Positions 1 through 7,126 of a stretch of DNA of 9,640 nt are shown piece after piece. Source of the DNA: Cytophagaceae bacterium UBA7467 (GTDB lineage Bacteria; Bacteroidota; Bacteroidia; Cytophagales; Spirosomataceae); NCBI GenBank assembly GCA_002479785.1, contig DLPD01000028.1, positions 1 to 9,640 on the forward strand, written 5' to 3'. The notes under the pieces are model-generated. The model had not been told where the DNA came from. It was given only the letters and a program-made list of their open reading frames with translations, and made no database searches. Position numbers and translations under genes: made by a program. Position 1 is the first letter of the stretch. The number at the start of each line of letters is the position of its first letter.

Positions 1-1685
1 CCCGCATTGTTCTTAGGGAAAGCGATGTAATCACGAATCGAATCTGTACCACCAAATAGCGAACAAAGACGGTCAAAACCAAAGGCCAAACCACCGTGCG
101 GCGGCGCCCCGTATTCAAAGGCATCTAATAAGAATCCAAATTGCGCCTGTGCCTCCTCTGGTGTGAATCCAAGGACTTCAAACATTTTAGATTGTAACTC
201 TTTCTGGAAGATACGAATCGAACCACCGCCCACTTCTACGCCATTCACGACTAAATCGTAGGCATTCGCGCGTACTTTACCAAATTCTCCAGCCAGCATC
301 AATGGAATATCCTCTGGCTTAGGGCTCGTGAACGGATGGTGCATCGCAAACCAGCGATCTTCTTCTTCACCGTACTCTAATAGTGGGAAATCCACTACCC
401 AGTGTACTTTGTAGTTATTCGGATCACGTAATCCCATGCGCGTTCCCATCTCTAAACGAAGCTCGTTTAATTGCTTGCGCACTTTATCTCCGTCTCCTGA
501 AAGCACTAAAATTAAGTCTCCTGGCTCCGCATTAAACGCCGCAGCCCAAGTGGCTAAATCTGCTTCAGAATAAAATTTATCAACAGATGATTTCACTACT
601 CCGTCCGCTTGAACGCGCGCGTAAATCAATCCTTTCGCACCAATTTGTGGACGGCGAACGAAATCCGTTAATTCATCGATTTGCTTACGGGTGTAATCCG
701 CTGCGCCTTTTACGCAGATACCTACCACCGTATTCGCTGCATCAAAAACTTGGAAATCTTTGCCAGACGTTAAATCCACTCCCTCACCTTTCAATTCCAC
801 GAATTTCATATCGAAACGAATGTCTGGCTTATCAGAACCGTAGTACTTCATCGCGTCCGCATAAGTCATGCGAGGCACTTCGCCGATGTCGAGGCCTTTT
901 ACATTTTGGAACAAATGGCGAATCAATCCCTCAAACATATTCAGGATATCTTCTTGCTCCACGAACGACATTTCGCAGTCGATTTGGGTGAATTCTGGCT
1001 GGCGATCCGCACGCAAATCTTCGTCACGGAAACATTTCACAATTTGGTAGTAACGATCAAAACCGGATACCATCAATAATTGCTTAAAGGTTTGTGGAGA
1101 CTGCGGTAAGGCATAAAATTCGCCTGGATTCATCCGAGATGGCACCACGAAATCGCGCGCACCTTCTGGCGTTGATTTAATTAAAACAGGTGTTTCCACC
1201 TCGATAAAATCTTGCTTATCTAAGTAATTACGCACTTCGCGACCCACGTGGTGGCGCAATTGCAAACTCTCGCGAATGGGGTTACGACGCAAGTCTAAAT
1301 AGCGGTATTTCATACGGATGTCATCGCCGCCATCTGTTTCATCTTCGATCAAGAACGGAGGCAATTTCGCCGGATTCAATACGCGCAATTCTGTTACTTT
1401 GATTTCGATGTCGCCGGTGGGCATTTTGTCGTTCTTGGACAAACGCTCCACCACTACACCTTTTGCTTCTACGACGAATTCACGGCCTAATCCTCTCGCT
1501 AATGCCAAAGCCTCAGCAGACGATTTCCCCTCCTCTAACATCAATTGAGTGACCCCGTAACGATCCCGAAGATCCACCCAAATCATTCCCCCTTTATCTC
1601 GTGAACGCTGAACCCAGCCACAAAGAGTTACCTCGGTGCCCGCGTGTTCGATGCGCAATTCGCCATTTGTATGTGTACGTAGCAT
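1..1685 (-). CDS. aspS: Aspartyl-tRNA synthetase (bacterial type), C-terminus cut by window edge
   Basis: This cytoplasmic class II enzyme charges tRNA-Asp with aspartate using ATP. The frame stays open for 561 codons from an ATG at 1685-1683 to the left edge; about 20-30 C-terminal residues should be missing, judging from the usual length near 585-590. In order I see the N-terminal OB-fold anticodon-binding domain (about residues 1-105, with CGWVQRSRDKGG at 22-33), the start of the catalytic core with YLDLRR (129-134), motif 2 (FRDEDLRADRQPEF, 219-232), the bacterial GAD-type insertion (roughly 285-420), and motif 3 (GGLAFGFDR, 531-539) followed by DSIRDYIAFPK. The insertion marks it as bacterial rather than archaeal AspRS. 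The start is supported by the TAATTTTG box 20 nt upstream and by the N-terminal alignment with the family. Whether it also charges tRNA-Asn (non-discriminating form) cannot be told here. It is divergent from the desaturase gene. Confidence 0.97.
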   Translation of the reverse strand, partial: MLRTHTNGELRIEHAGTEVTLCGWVQRSRDKGGMIWVDLRDRYGVTQLMLEEGKSSAEALALARGLGREFVVEAKGVVVERLSKNDKMPTGDIEIKVTELRVLNPAKLPPFLIEDETDGGDDIRMKYRYLDLRRNPIRESLQLRHHVGREVRNYLDKQDFIEVETPVLIKSTPEGARDFVVPSRMNPGEFYALPQSPQTFKQLLMVSGFDRYYQIVKCFRDEDLRADRQPEFTQIDCEMSFVEQEDILNMFEGLIRHLFQNVKGLDIGEVPRMTYADAMKYYGSDKPDIRFDMKFVELKGEGVDLTSGKDFQVFDAANTVVGICVKGAADYTRKQIDELTDFVRRPQIGAKGLIYARVQADGVVKSSVDKFYSEADLATWAAAFNAEPGDLILVLSGDGDKVRKQLNELRLEMGTRMGLRDPNNYKVHWVVDFPLLEYGEEEDRWFAMHHPFTSPKPEDIPLMLAGEFGKVRANAYDLVVNGVEVGGGSIRIFQKELQSKMFEVLGFTPEEAQAQFGFLLDAFEYGAPPHGGLAFGFDRLCSLFGGTDSIRDYIAFPKNNA

Positions 1686-1689
1686 AGAA

Positions 1690-1701
1690 AATTTTAAAAT
1701 T
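1690..1701. repeat. 12-bp perfect palindrome in the aspS leader
   Basis: AATTTTAAAATT reads the same on both strands and lies between the predicted aspS -7 box and the aspS start codon, over the expected transcript start. It is made only of A and T in an AT-rich gap, so it may be chance. A role as an operator is speculation. Confidence 0.3.
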
Positions 1702-1705
1702 CGGG

Positions 1706-1713
1706 CAAAATTA
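1706..1713 (-). promoter_or_regulatory. Predicted aspS promoter -7 box (TAATTTTG)
   Basis: Read on the minus strand, this is an exact match to the Bacteroidota sigma-ABfr -7 consensus TAnnTTTG. Twenty nucleotides lie between it and the aspS ATG, predicting a leader of roughly 15 nt. No clear -33 TTG is seen at the usual distance, only a T-rich run, so the call rests on the -7 box and its position. The kdsD box has the same 20-nt spacing to its start. Confidence 0.6.
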
Positions 1714-1763
1714 CGGAAAAGCGCAGGGAGAGAAAAACATTTAGGGCTTTATTCTTTTTTACT

Positions 1764-1771
1764 TAATTTTG
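1764..1771 (+). promoter_or_regulatory. Predicted promoter -7 box (TAATTTTG) of the carotenoid desaturase gene
   Basis: This is an exact TAnnTTTG match on the plus strand, the same octamer as the aspS box on the other strand 50 bp away. Only 4 nt separate it from the ATG at 1776, so transcription starting at the usual distance would begin at or within a base or two of the start codon, giving a leaderless or nearly leaderless mRNA. A -33 TTG is not clear; TTTAG at 1740-1744 is at about the right distance. Confidence 0.5.
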
Positions 1772-1775
1772 AATT

Positions 1776-3245
1776 ATGTCAAAAATAGGAATCGTCGGAT
1801 CCGGAATGGGTAGTTTGGGCTTTGCCATTCGCAGCGCTGTGGCGGGCCACCAAGTCACCGTTTTCGAAGCCAATTCCTATCCAGGAGGCAAATTAGCCCA
1901 AATCGAGACGAAAGGATTTCGTTTTGACGCAGGCCCCTCCCTATTTACGATGCCGCATTTAGTGGATGAGTTGTTTACGCTAGCAGGCAAAAATCCCCGT
2001 GACTATTTCAGCTATGAACGATTGCCTGAGATTTGCCGCTACTTTTGGGAAGATGGCACCCGTTTGCAAACGAATGCCGCACCGGCAGAAACAGCCGCAG
2101 CAATTGCTTCGAAACTGGGCGAATCGGAGGAGAACGTAGCGCGTTTCTTACGCGAAATCGGAGAAAACTACCACATTATCAGCGATCTATTCCTCGATAA
2201 TTCCTTGCATTCTTTGTCGACTTGGACGGGACCTAAAGCCCTGAAAGGCTACCTGAATATTCCGCGACTAGGTCTTTTCAACACCATGCATCGCTCCCAC
2301 GCGAAGCGTTTTCAGAATCCTAAAACGGTCCAGCTTTTTGACCGCTACGCCACTTACAACGGCTCGGATCCGTATCAGACGCCCGCGACTTTATCAATCA
2401 TTCCCCATTTGGAATATAACATTGGTGCCTTTTTCCCCAAAGGCGGTATCATCAGCATCCCTCGGGCGCTGCACCGCCTCGCTGAAGAGCTAGGTGTGGT
2501 ATTTCACTTCAACGAGAAAGTGTCCAGCATTACCACCGAAAATCATACCGCGACTGGAATAGAAACCGAAAAAGGAAATTATACCTTTGAATATATCGCT
2601 TGCAACGCAGATATTCGCCCGAGTTACTCAAAACTGCTGGCACAGGAACCACAACCAAAAAAGCTATTAAATCAGCCCAAATCGAGCTCCGGCATCATTT
2701 TCTATTGGGGTATTGACCGCAGCTTCGATGAGTTAGGCGTACACAACATCTTCTTCTCGGACGATTACCAGGGTGAATTCAAGGCCATCTTCGAAGACCA
2801 AACCATCAACGATGACCCGACCATTTACCTGCATATCTCATCGAAAGTAGAAAAATCAGATGCGCCAGCAGGTGGCGAAAACTGGTTTATCTTGATGAAC
2901 GTCCCGGCAAACGAGGGACAGGATTGGGATGCGCTGGTGGAAAAAATGAGAAAAAATGTGATCGAGAAATTGTTCCGTAACTTAGGTGTAGATATCGAGA
3001 AACACATCGTCGCCGAAGACCTATTAGACCCGCGCAGCATCGAGGCGAGAACTTCTTCCGCTGGTGGAGCCTTGTACGGAAATGCGTCGAACAACCGATT
3101 CGCAGCGTTTTTACGTCATCCTAATTACCGCAAGGCCATCAAAAATCTCTATTGGGTAGGCGGCAGCGTCCATCCGGGCGGAGGAATTCCGCTTTGTTTG
3201 TCCTCGGCAAAAATTGCGGCAAAGCTTTTTGCAGAAAATGCGTAA
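1776..3245 (+). CDS. crtD: Carotenoid desaturase of the CrtI/CrtD family, probably 1-hydroxycarotenoid 3,4-desaturase CrtD
   Basis: This 489-residue FAD-dependent amine-oxidase-fold protein should introduce double bonds into a carotenoid, probably at the membrane surface. The N-terminal dinucleotide-binding motif is GSGMGS (8-13), with the ribose-binding glutamate at E31 in VTVFEANSYPGGKL; then FDAGPSLFTMP follows. The C-terminal FAD-contact region is YWVGGSVHPGGGIPLCLSSAKI (459-480, read in two parts: YWVGGSVHPGG and GIPLCLSSAKI), preceded by RTSSAGGALYG. The DAGPSLFTMP segment fits the CrtD branch better than CrtI phytoene desaturases, which usually read DMGPSWYWMP there; this is from memory of the family, so CrtI or another carotenoid isomerase/desaturase remains possible. 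Ser13 replaces the third glycine of GxGxxG. The ATG at 1776 is fixed by the nucleotide-binding motif starting only a few residues later. No other carotenoid gene lies in the window. The DUF4293 gene follows after 26 nt, probably on the same transcript. Confidence 0.85.
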   Translation: MSKIGIVGSGMGSLGFAIRSAVAGHQVTVFEANSYPGGKLAQIETKGFRFDAGPSLFTMPHLVDELFTLAGKNPRDYFSYERLPEICRYFWEDGTRLQTNAAPAETAAAIASKLGESEENVARFLREIGENYHIISDLFLDNSLHSLSTWTGPKALKGYLNIPRLGLFNTMHRSHAKRFQNPKTVQLFDRYATYNGSDPYQTPATLSIIPHLEYNIGAFFPKGGIISIPRALHRLAEELGVVFHFNEKVSSITTENHTATGIETEKGNYTFEYIACNADIRPSYSKLLAQEPQPKKLLNQPKSSSGIIFYWGIDRSFDELGVHNIFFSDDYQGEFKAIFEDQTINDDPTIYLHISSKVEKSDAPAGGENWFILMNVPANEGQDWDALVEKMRKNVIEKLFRNLGVDIEKHIVAEDLLDPRSIEARTSSAGGALYGNASNNRFAAFLRHPNYRKAIKNLYWVGGSVHPGGGIPLCLSSAKIAAKLFAENA

Positions 3246-3271
3246 TTTCGCCTATTCATTTCTATACCATT

Positions 3272-3748
3272 ATGATTCAAAGACCACAATCCCTTTTCTT
3301 AGCGCTGGTGATTTTAGCGAATAGTGTCGCGACATCGGGCATTTCTATTTGGCAAAAAATAGGTACTTCAGGCCAAAAAGCGGAGCTTTTCGCAAACCAA
3401 TGGCAATTATTCCAAAACGGTAAAGAAGTAACCGCTCACAGTACGATCGCGATTGCACTTTTAGTGACTTTATCCACGATTATCACACTTGTGACGATTT
3501 TCTCTTTCAAAAACCGCATCCGTCAAATGATGTTAGGCTTAATCAACTCTTTGGTTTTGGCAGGATCGATGGGCTATGCTTTTTGGGTGATTTTTAAGGA
3601 GGCGATGCCTTCCTTTGAACCAGAAATTCAGGGCAAATATGGCTACGGATTCTACGCTTTAGTGGTTTCCCTGCTAGCTAATATGATTGCGAACCGCCTC
3701 ATTCGCAAGGACGAGATGTTAGTGCAATCATCTAACCGTATGCGCTAA
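3272..3748 (+). CDS. DUF4293 family integral membrane protein, function unknown
   Basis: This 158-residue protein begins MIQRPQSLFLALV, matching the characteristic MIQRxQ start of the Bacteroidota-specific DUF4293 family (recognised from memory). Four hydrophobic segments are visible at about residues 8-28, 57-79, 86-108 and 124-144, with a polar loop (about 30-55) between the first two and a basic, polar tail (NRLIRKDEML onward). It is likely in the inner membrane. The frame is open 40 codons further upstream to an ATG at 3152, but that stretch overlaps the desaturase reading frame and has arginine-rich, non-family sequence, so the ATG at 3272 is chosen. It sits 26 nt after the desaturase stop and its own stop is 3 nt from the convergent kdsD stop. 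No function is known to me, and proximity to a carotenoid gene is not evidence for one. Confidence 0.85.
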   Translation: MIQRPQSLFLALVILANSVATSGISIWQKIGTSGQKAELFANQWQLFQNGKEVTAHSTIAIALLVTLSTIITLVTIFSFKNRIRQMMLGLINSLVLAGSMGYAFWVIFKEAMPSFEPEIQGKYGYGFYALVVSLLANMIANRLIRKDEMLVQSSNRMR

Positions 3749-3751
3749 TTA

Positions 3752-4720
3752 TTAGACGATACCCTCTTTTAACAGGTCGTGGAGATGGACAAATCCCACG
3801 GCCTTTTTATTTGCCGTCACCACCAGCTGTGTGATATTTTTACTTTGCATGATGGCCAAAGCCTCCGTCGCAAATGCCTCCGCATCAATCGTCTTCGGTG
3901 TGGTATTCATCATGTCCGCTAACACAATCGCTGACCAGTCTTTCGAATTTTCCAAAGTACGACGGACGTCGCCATCCGTAATAATCCCGACTAATTCTCC
4001 TTGCGCATCCAATACTGCCGTCGCACCTAAACGCTTCGACGAAATTTCGTGAATCGCTTCCTGGATAGAAGCCGTTTGTGCGATGGCTGGGAAATCGTGG
4101 GTCGGATAAATATCTCCCACTTTTAAATAAAGGCGTTTGCCGAGGGCGCCGCCTGGATGGTATTTGGCAAAATCCTGTGCCGTAAATCCTTTGCATTCTA
4201 ATAAACAAACCGCTAAAGCGTCGCCTAATGCCAACGCTACGGTCGTGGAGGTCGTAGGCGCGAGATTCAATAAATCTGCCTCTTGTTCTGCCAAAGCGTG
4301 CAAAATATAGTCCGATTGTTGACCTAAATACGAGTTCTTGTTCGAAACCATCGCGATCAATTTCACAGACAAACGCTTGATCAAAGGCACTAGCACCTTT
4401 ATTTCTGGCGTATCCCCTGACTTCGAAATACAAATCACTGCATCACCCTCCTGAATCATCCCTAAATCCCCGTGAATCGCATCCGCCGCGTGCATAAACA
4501 AGGCCGGTGTTCCGGTGGAATTCATCGTTGCCACAATTTTCTGAGCAATAATGGCCGATTTACCGATTCCCGTGAACACAATGCGCCCCGGGATACTCAG
4601 CAAATATTCCACACAAGCCTCAAAATCCGAATTAATTCCGGCGCTCACCTGCAGAATAGCTTCTGCTTCCTGGGTCAAAACTTTTTTTGCTGTGGATTGG
4701 ATATTTTTGCTTAATTTCAA
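3752..4720 (-). CDS. kdsD: Arabinose-5-phosphate isomerase, KpsF/GutQ family (SIS + two CBS domains)
   Basis: The 322-residue cytoplasmic enzyme should interconvert ribulose-5-phosphate and arabinose-5-phosphate, the first step to Kdo for lipopolysaccharide or capsule. The SIS domain (about 30-190) shows GIGKSA (51-56), MHAADAIHGDLGM (76-88), ISKSGDTPE (98-106), LAPTTSTT (153-160) and HPGGALGKRL (188-197). By alignment from memory with E. coli KdsD, the catalytic residues correspond to K54, E106, E147 and H188, and all are present. Two CBS domains follow (about 203-262, with GIITDGDVRR, and 268-322, ending GFVHLHDLL), giving the normal two-domain architecture and length. The first codon is TTG at 4720-4718; no ATG lies between it and the in-frame stop at 4762-4760, and the next in-frame ATG would cut into the SIS core. 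Its start is divergent from recQ. Confidence 0.93.
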   Translation of the reverse strand: MKLSKNIQSTAKKVLTQEAEAILQVSAGINSDFEACVEYLLSIPGRIVFTGIGKSAIIAQKIVATMNSTGTPALFMHAADAIHGDLGMIQEGDAVICISKSGDTPEIKVLVPLIKRLSVKLIAMVSNKNSYLGQQSDYILHALAEQEADLLNLAPTTSTTVALALGDALAVCLLECKGFTAQDFAKYHPGGALGKRLYLKVGDIYPTHDFPAIAQTASIQEAIHEISSKRLGATAVLDAQGELVGIITDGDVRRTLENSKDWSAIVLADMMNTTPKTIDAEAFATEALAIMQSKNITQLVVTANKKAVGFVHLHDLLKEGIV

Positions 4721-4736
4721 TGTTAGAAGAATTTGT

Positions 4737-4760
4737 AGGGCAAAGATAAGTAGAAGCCCT
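4737..4760. repeat. Inverted repeat AGGGC-N14-GCCCT around the kdsD -7 box
   Basis: AGGGC at 4737-4741 is the reverse complement of GCCCT at 4756-4760, with 14 nt between and arm centres 19 bp apart. The arms flank and touch the predicted kdsD -7 box at 4741-4748. The arms are short, so this could be chance; an operator or weak RNA hairpin is possible but unproven. Confidence 0.3.
4741..4748 (-). promoter_or_regulatory. Predicted kdsD promoter -7 box (TATCTTTG)
   Basis: On the minus strand this is an exact TAnnTTTG match, with 20 nt between it and the TTG start codon, the same distance as at aspS. That supports the TTG start, since the leader would be about 15 nt. A -33 TTG is not evident at the usual distance. 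Confidence 0.55.
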
Positions 4761-4800
4761 CAGAATCTTATCATCGCCGAAACAACACATTAATCAAATT

Positions 4801-7119
4801 ATGCCCCATCCAATTACGATCGATAGCTTAAAGGAACAGCTAAAAAAAACCTTTGGATTTAGCCAATTTCGGGGTGAACAAGAAGCCATTATCCTCAACA
4901 CGATTCAAGGTAAAAACAGTTTTGTTTTAATGCCCACTGGCGCTGGCAAGTCGCTTTGCTATCAATTACCGGCGATTGTGATGGAAGGAACGGCGATTGT
5001 CATCTCGCCATTGATCGCGCTGATGAAGAATCAAGTGGATCAAATGGTGGCTTTTGGCATTAATGCCCAATTCTTAAATTCCTCATTAACTCGGGCGGAA
5101 ATCAACCGGGTAAAAGCAGAAGTGATCTCTGGAGCAGTAAAATTATTGTACATCGCCCCAGAATCGCTGAATAAACAAGAGAACCTGAACTTCCTAAAAC
5201 AGGCTAAAATCTCCTTTGTCGCGATCGACGAAGCACACTGTATCTCGGAATGGGGACACGATTTTAGACCAGAATACCGCAAGATTCGCAGCATCATCGA
5301 GAGCATCGATGAGAAAATGCCGATCATCGCTTTGACGGCGACGGCGACACCTAAGGTGCAAATCGACATCCAAAAGACCCTAAATCTAGAAGATGCGACC
5401 GTTTTCAAATCCTCTTTCAACCGCAAGAATCTCTATTACGAGATCCGTTCTAAGAAAGATATTGATAAGCAATTAATTCGTTTCATTAAGTCGCACAGCG
5501 GTAAGGCCGGCATTATTTATTGCCTTTCGAGAAAACGCGTAGAGGAAATTGCGGAATTATTGCACGTAAATAGCGTGAAGGCACTTCCCTACCACGCTGG
5601 CTTAGAGCCGCAGGTACGTATGGCGAACCAAGAAGCTTTCTTGAATGAGGAAGTGGATGTGATGGTGGCGACGATCGCTTTTGGAATGGGAATCGACAAG
5701 CCAGATGTGCGTTTTGTGATTCACTATGATGCTCCTAAATCGCTGGAGGGTTATTACCAGGAAACGGGTCGCGCAGGTCGAGATGGTTTGGATGGAACGT
5801 GTATCTTGTTCTACACCTATGATGACATTCTGAAATTAGATAAGTTCAATAAAGATAAAGCCGTAACAGAGAAGGAGAATGCCAAAATTCTCTTGTCTGA
5901 AATGGTCTATTACACAAATTTGGGCGTTTGCCGCCGCAAGCAATTGCTCCACTATTTTGGGGAGCACATGGCTGAGAACTGCGGTTTCTGCGACAATTGC
6001 ATGCACCCGACGCCTACCTTTAAGGCAGAGGAAGAAGTGAGTCTTGTATTGAAAGCGGTCCAACAAACGGGCGAACAATTCGAGGCAGAACACATCGCCG
6101 ATTTCTTAGAAGGCAAATCCAATTCCTTTATTGCGAGCCACGAGCAGGAGAAATTATCACTATTCGGAGCAGGGAAAACGGTTTCTTGGATCTCCCCTGA
6201 GGTAGATGAAGACGACGATGAGGAGGAGGAGGACGAAGACGGCGACGAGGATGCGCCTAAGAAACCGAAGATGCGCAAAACGGCCTCGAAACCGGTGCCG
6301 ATTGAAGATGAAAAATCCCCTTGGATTTCCTTCATCAAGCAAATGGCTATTTTTGGCCTATTGGAAAAGGACATTGAAAACTATGGCGTTCTTCGCCTAA
6401 GTGAAGCAGGTCAAGCTTTCTTGAAAGAGTCGTTCCCTGTTACTTTCTACAAAGATCACGATTACGAAAAAGAGGCAGAGCCGGCTGAAAATGAAGATGA
6501 AGGAGCTGCTTTAGGGGCCAAAGCCTATGATGACGCCCTCTTTGACATCCTCAAAACCCTACGTAAGAAGATCGCGAAGGAGAAGAATTTACCTCCCTAT
6601 GTGATTTTCCAAGATCCTTCTTTGGAAGAAATGGCGACTACTTATCCGACTACCCAGGACGAAATGGCCCAAATCAACGGAGTGGGAATGGGTAAAGTCG
6701 TGAAATTCGGTAAACCATTCCTCGACGTAATCAATCGCTATGTGGAGGAAAATGAGATCGAAACGGCGAAAGAAGTGGTGGTGAAATCCACGGTCAACAA
6801 GTCTAAAATCAAGATTTACATCATTCAACAAGTCGATCGCAAAATCGATTTAGACCTGATCGCTGAGCAGAAAGAGGTGAGTATGGCGGAATTAATCGAA
6901 GAAATTGAGACGATTTGCTTCTCGGGTACGAAATTAAACCTCGATTATTACATTAACCAGGTCATGGAGCTCGACAAACAAGAAGAAATCTACGAATACT
7001 TCATGTCCGCTGACACAGACAACATTGCAGAGGCTTTAGCTAATTGTGATATCGAGGATGTGACGGAGGAAGAACTTCGTTTAATGCGCATTAAATTTTT
7101 AAGTGAATTAGCCAATTAA
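4801..7119 (+). CDS. recQ: ATP-dependent DNA helicase RecQ, with acidic insert and C-terminal extension
   Basis: A 772-residue 3'-5' DNA helicase for recombination and fork repair. Walker A is MPTGAGKS (44-51, K50); the DEAH box is at 143-146, directly followed by the aromatic-rich loop CISEWGHDF; motif III is LTATAT; motif VI is QETGRAGRDG (320-329). The RQC zinc site has C377, C394, C397 and C400. The RQC winged helix (from about 403) is interrupted after FGAGK (455-459) by a charged insert of about 47 residues that includes E467-D484, almost all Asp/Glu, then a Lys/Pro-rich part; the domain resumes near PWISF (507-511). An HRDC domain lies at about 576-652, and about 110 residues of extra, probably winged-helix, sequence follow. 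E. coli RecQ is about 610 residues. ATG 4801 starts just before the conserved N-terminal helix. No clear TAnnTTTG box precedes it. purD follows after 7 nt. Confidence 0.96.
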   Translation: MPHPITIDSLKEQLKKTFGFSQFRGEQEAIILNTIQGKNSFVLMPTGAGKSLCYQLPAIVMEGTAIVISPLIALMKNQVDQMVAFGINAQFLNSSLTRAEINRVKAEVISGAVKLLYIAPESLNKQENLNFLKQAKISFVAIDEAHCISEWGHDFRPEYRKIRSIIESIDEKMPIIALTATATPKVQIDIQKTLNLEDATVFKSSFNRKNLYYEIRSKKDIDKQLIRFIKSHSGKAGIIYCLSRKRVEEIAELLHVNSVKALPYHAGLEPQVRMANQEAFLNEEVDVMVATIAFGMGIDKPDVRFVIHYDAPKSLEGYYQETGRAGRDGLDGTCILFYTYDDILKLDKFNKDKAVTEKENAKILLSEMVYYTNLGVCRRKQLLHYFGEHMAENCGFCDNCMHPTPTFKAEEEVSLVLKAVQQTGEQFEAEHIADFLEGKSNSFIASHEQEKLSLFGAGKTVSWISPEVDEDDDEEEEDEDGDEDAPKKPKMRKTASKPVPIEDEKSPWISFIKQMAIFGLLEKDIENYGVLRLSEAGQAFLKESFPVTFYKDHDYEKEAEPAENEDEGAALGAKAYDDALFDILKTLRKKIAKEKNLPPYVIFQDPSLEEMATTYPTTQDEMAQINGVGMGKVVKFGKPFLDVINRYVEENEIETAKEVVVKSTVNKSKIKIYIIQQVDRKIDLDLIAEQKEVSMAELIEEIETICFSGTKLNLDYYINQVMELDKQEEIYEYFMSADTDNIAEALANCDIEDVTEEELRLMRIKFLSELAN
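6205..6240 (+). repeat. In-frame GAN trinucleotide run encoding an acidic tract in RecQ
   Basis: Twelve successive codons of the form GAN (Asp/Glu) run here, including four GAG in a row at 6220-6231. Because the unit is three bases, gain or loss of units would change tract length without shifting the frame. Confidence 0.6.
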
Positions 7120-7126
7120 TAATTAT

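Noticed and set aside
587..1548. Open plus-strand frames of 134, 60 and 76 codons
   Set aside because: They lie antisense within aspS, whose protein is clearly conserved across the whole region; their translations resemble no family.
3152..3271. Possible 40-residue N-terminal extension of the DUF4293 protein from an ATG at 3152
   Set aside because: It overlaps the end of the desaturase gene in another frame, is rich in Arg and Cys unlike the family, and the MIQRxQ family start lies at 3272.
3795..3818. CGGC and GCCG arms around a T-rich stretch as a terminator for the convergent genes
   Set aside because: The stem is only 4 bp with a loop of about 10 nt, lies inside kdsD, and lacks the geometry of an intrinsic terminator.
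3885..4433. A 182-codon minus-strand open frame
   Set aside because: It is an alternate frame inside kdsD, Arg/Phe-rich with no recognisable domain, while the kdsD frame carries all catalytic motifs.
4749..4800. A TAnnTTTG promoter for recQ
   Set aside because: No match to the box was found on the plus strand in the intergenic region; TAATCAAA near the start does not fit.
5952..6374. A 140-codon minus-strand frame with a long serine run
   Set aside because: The serine run is simply the reverse complement of the GAN acidic codons of recQ.
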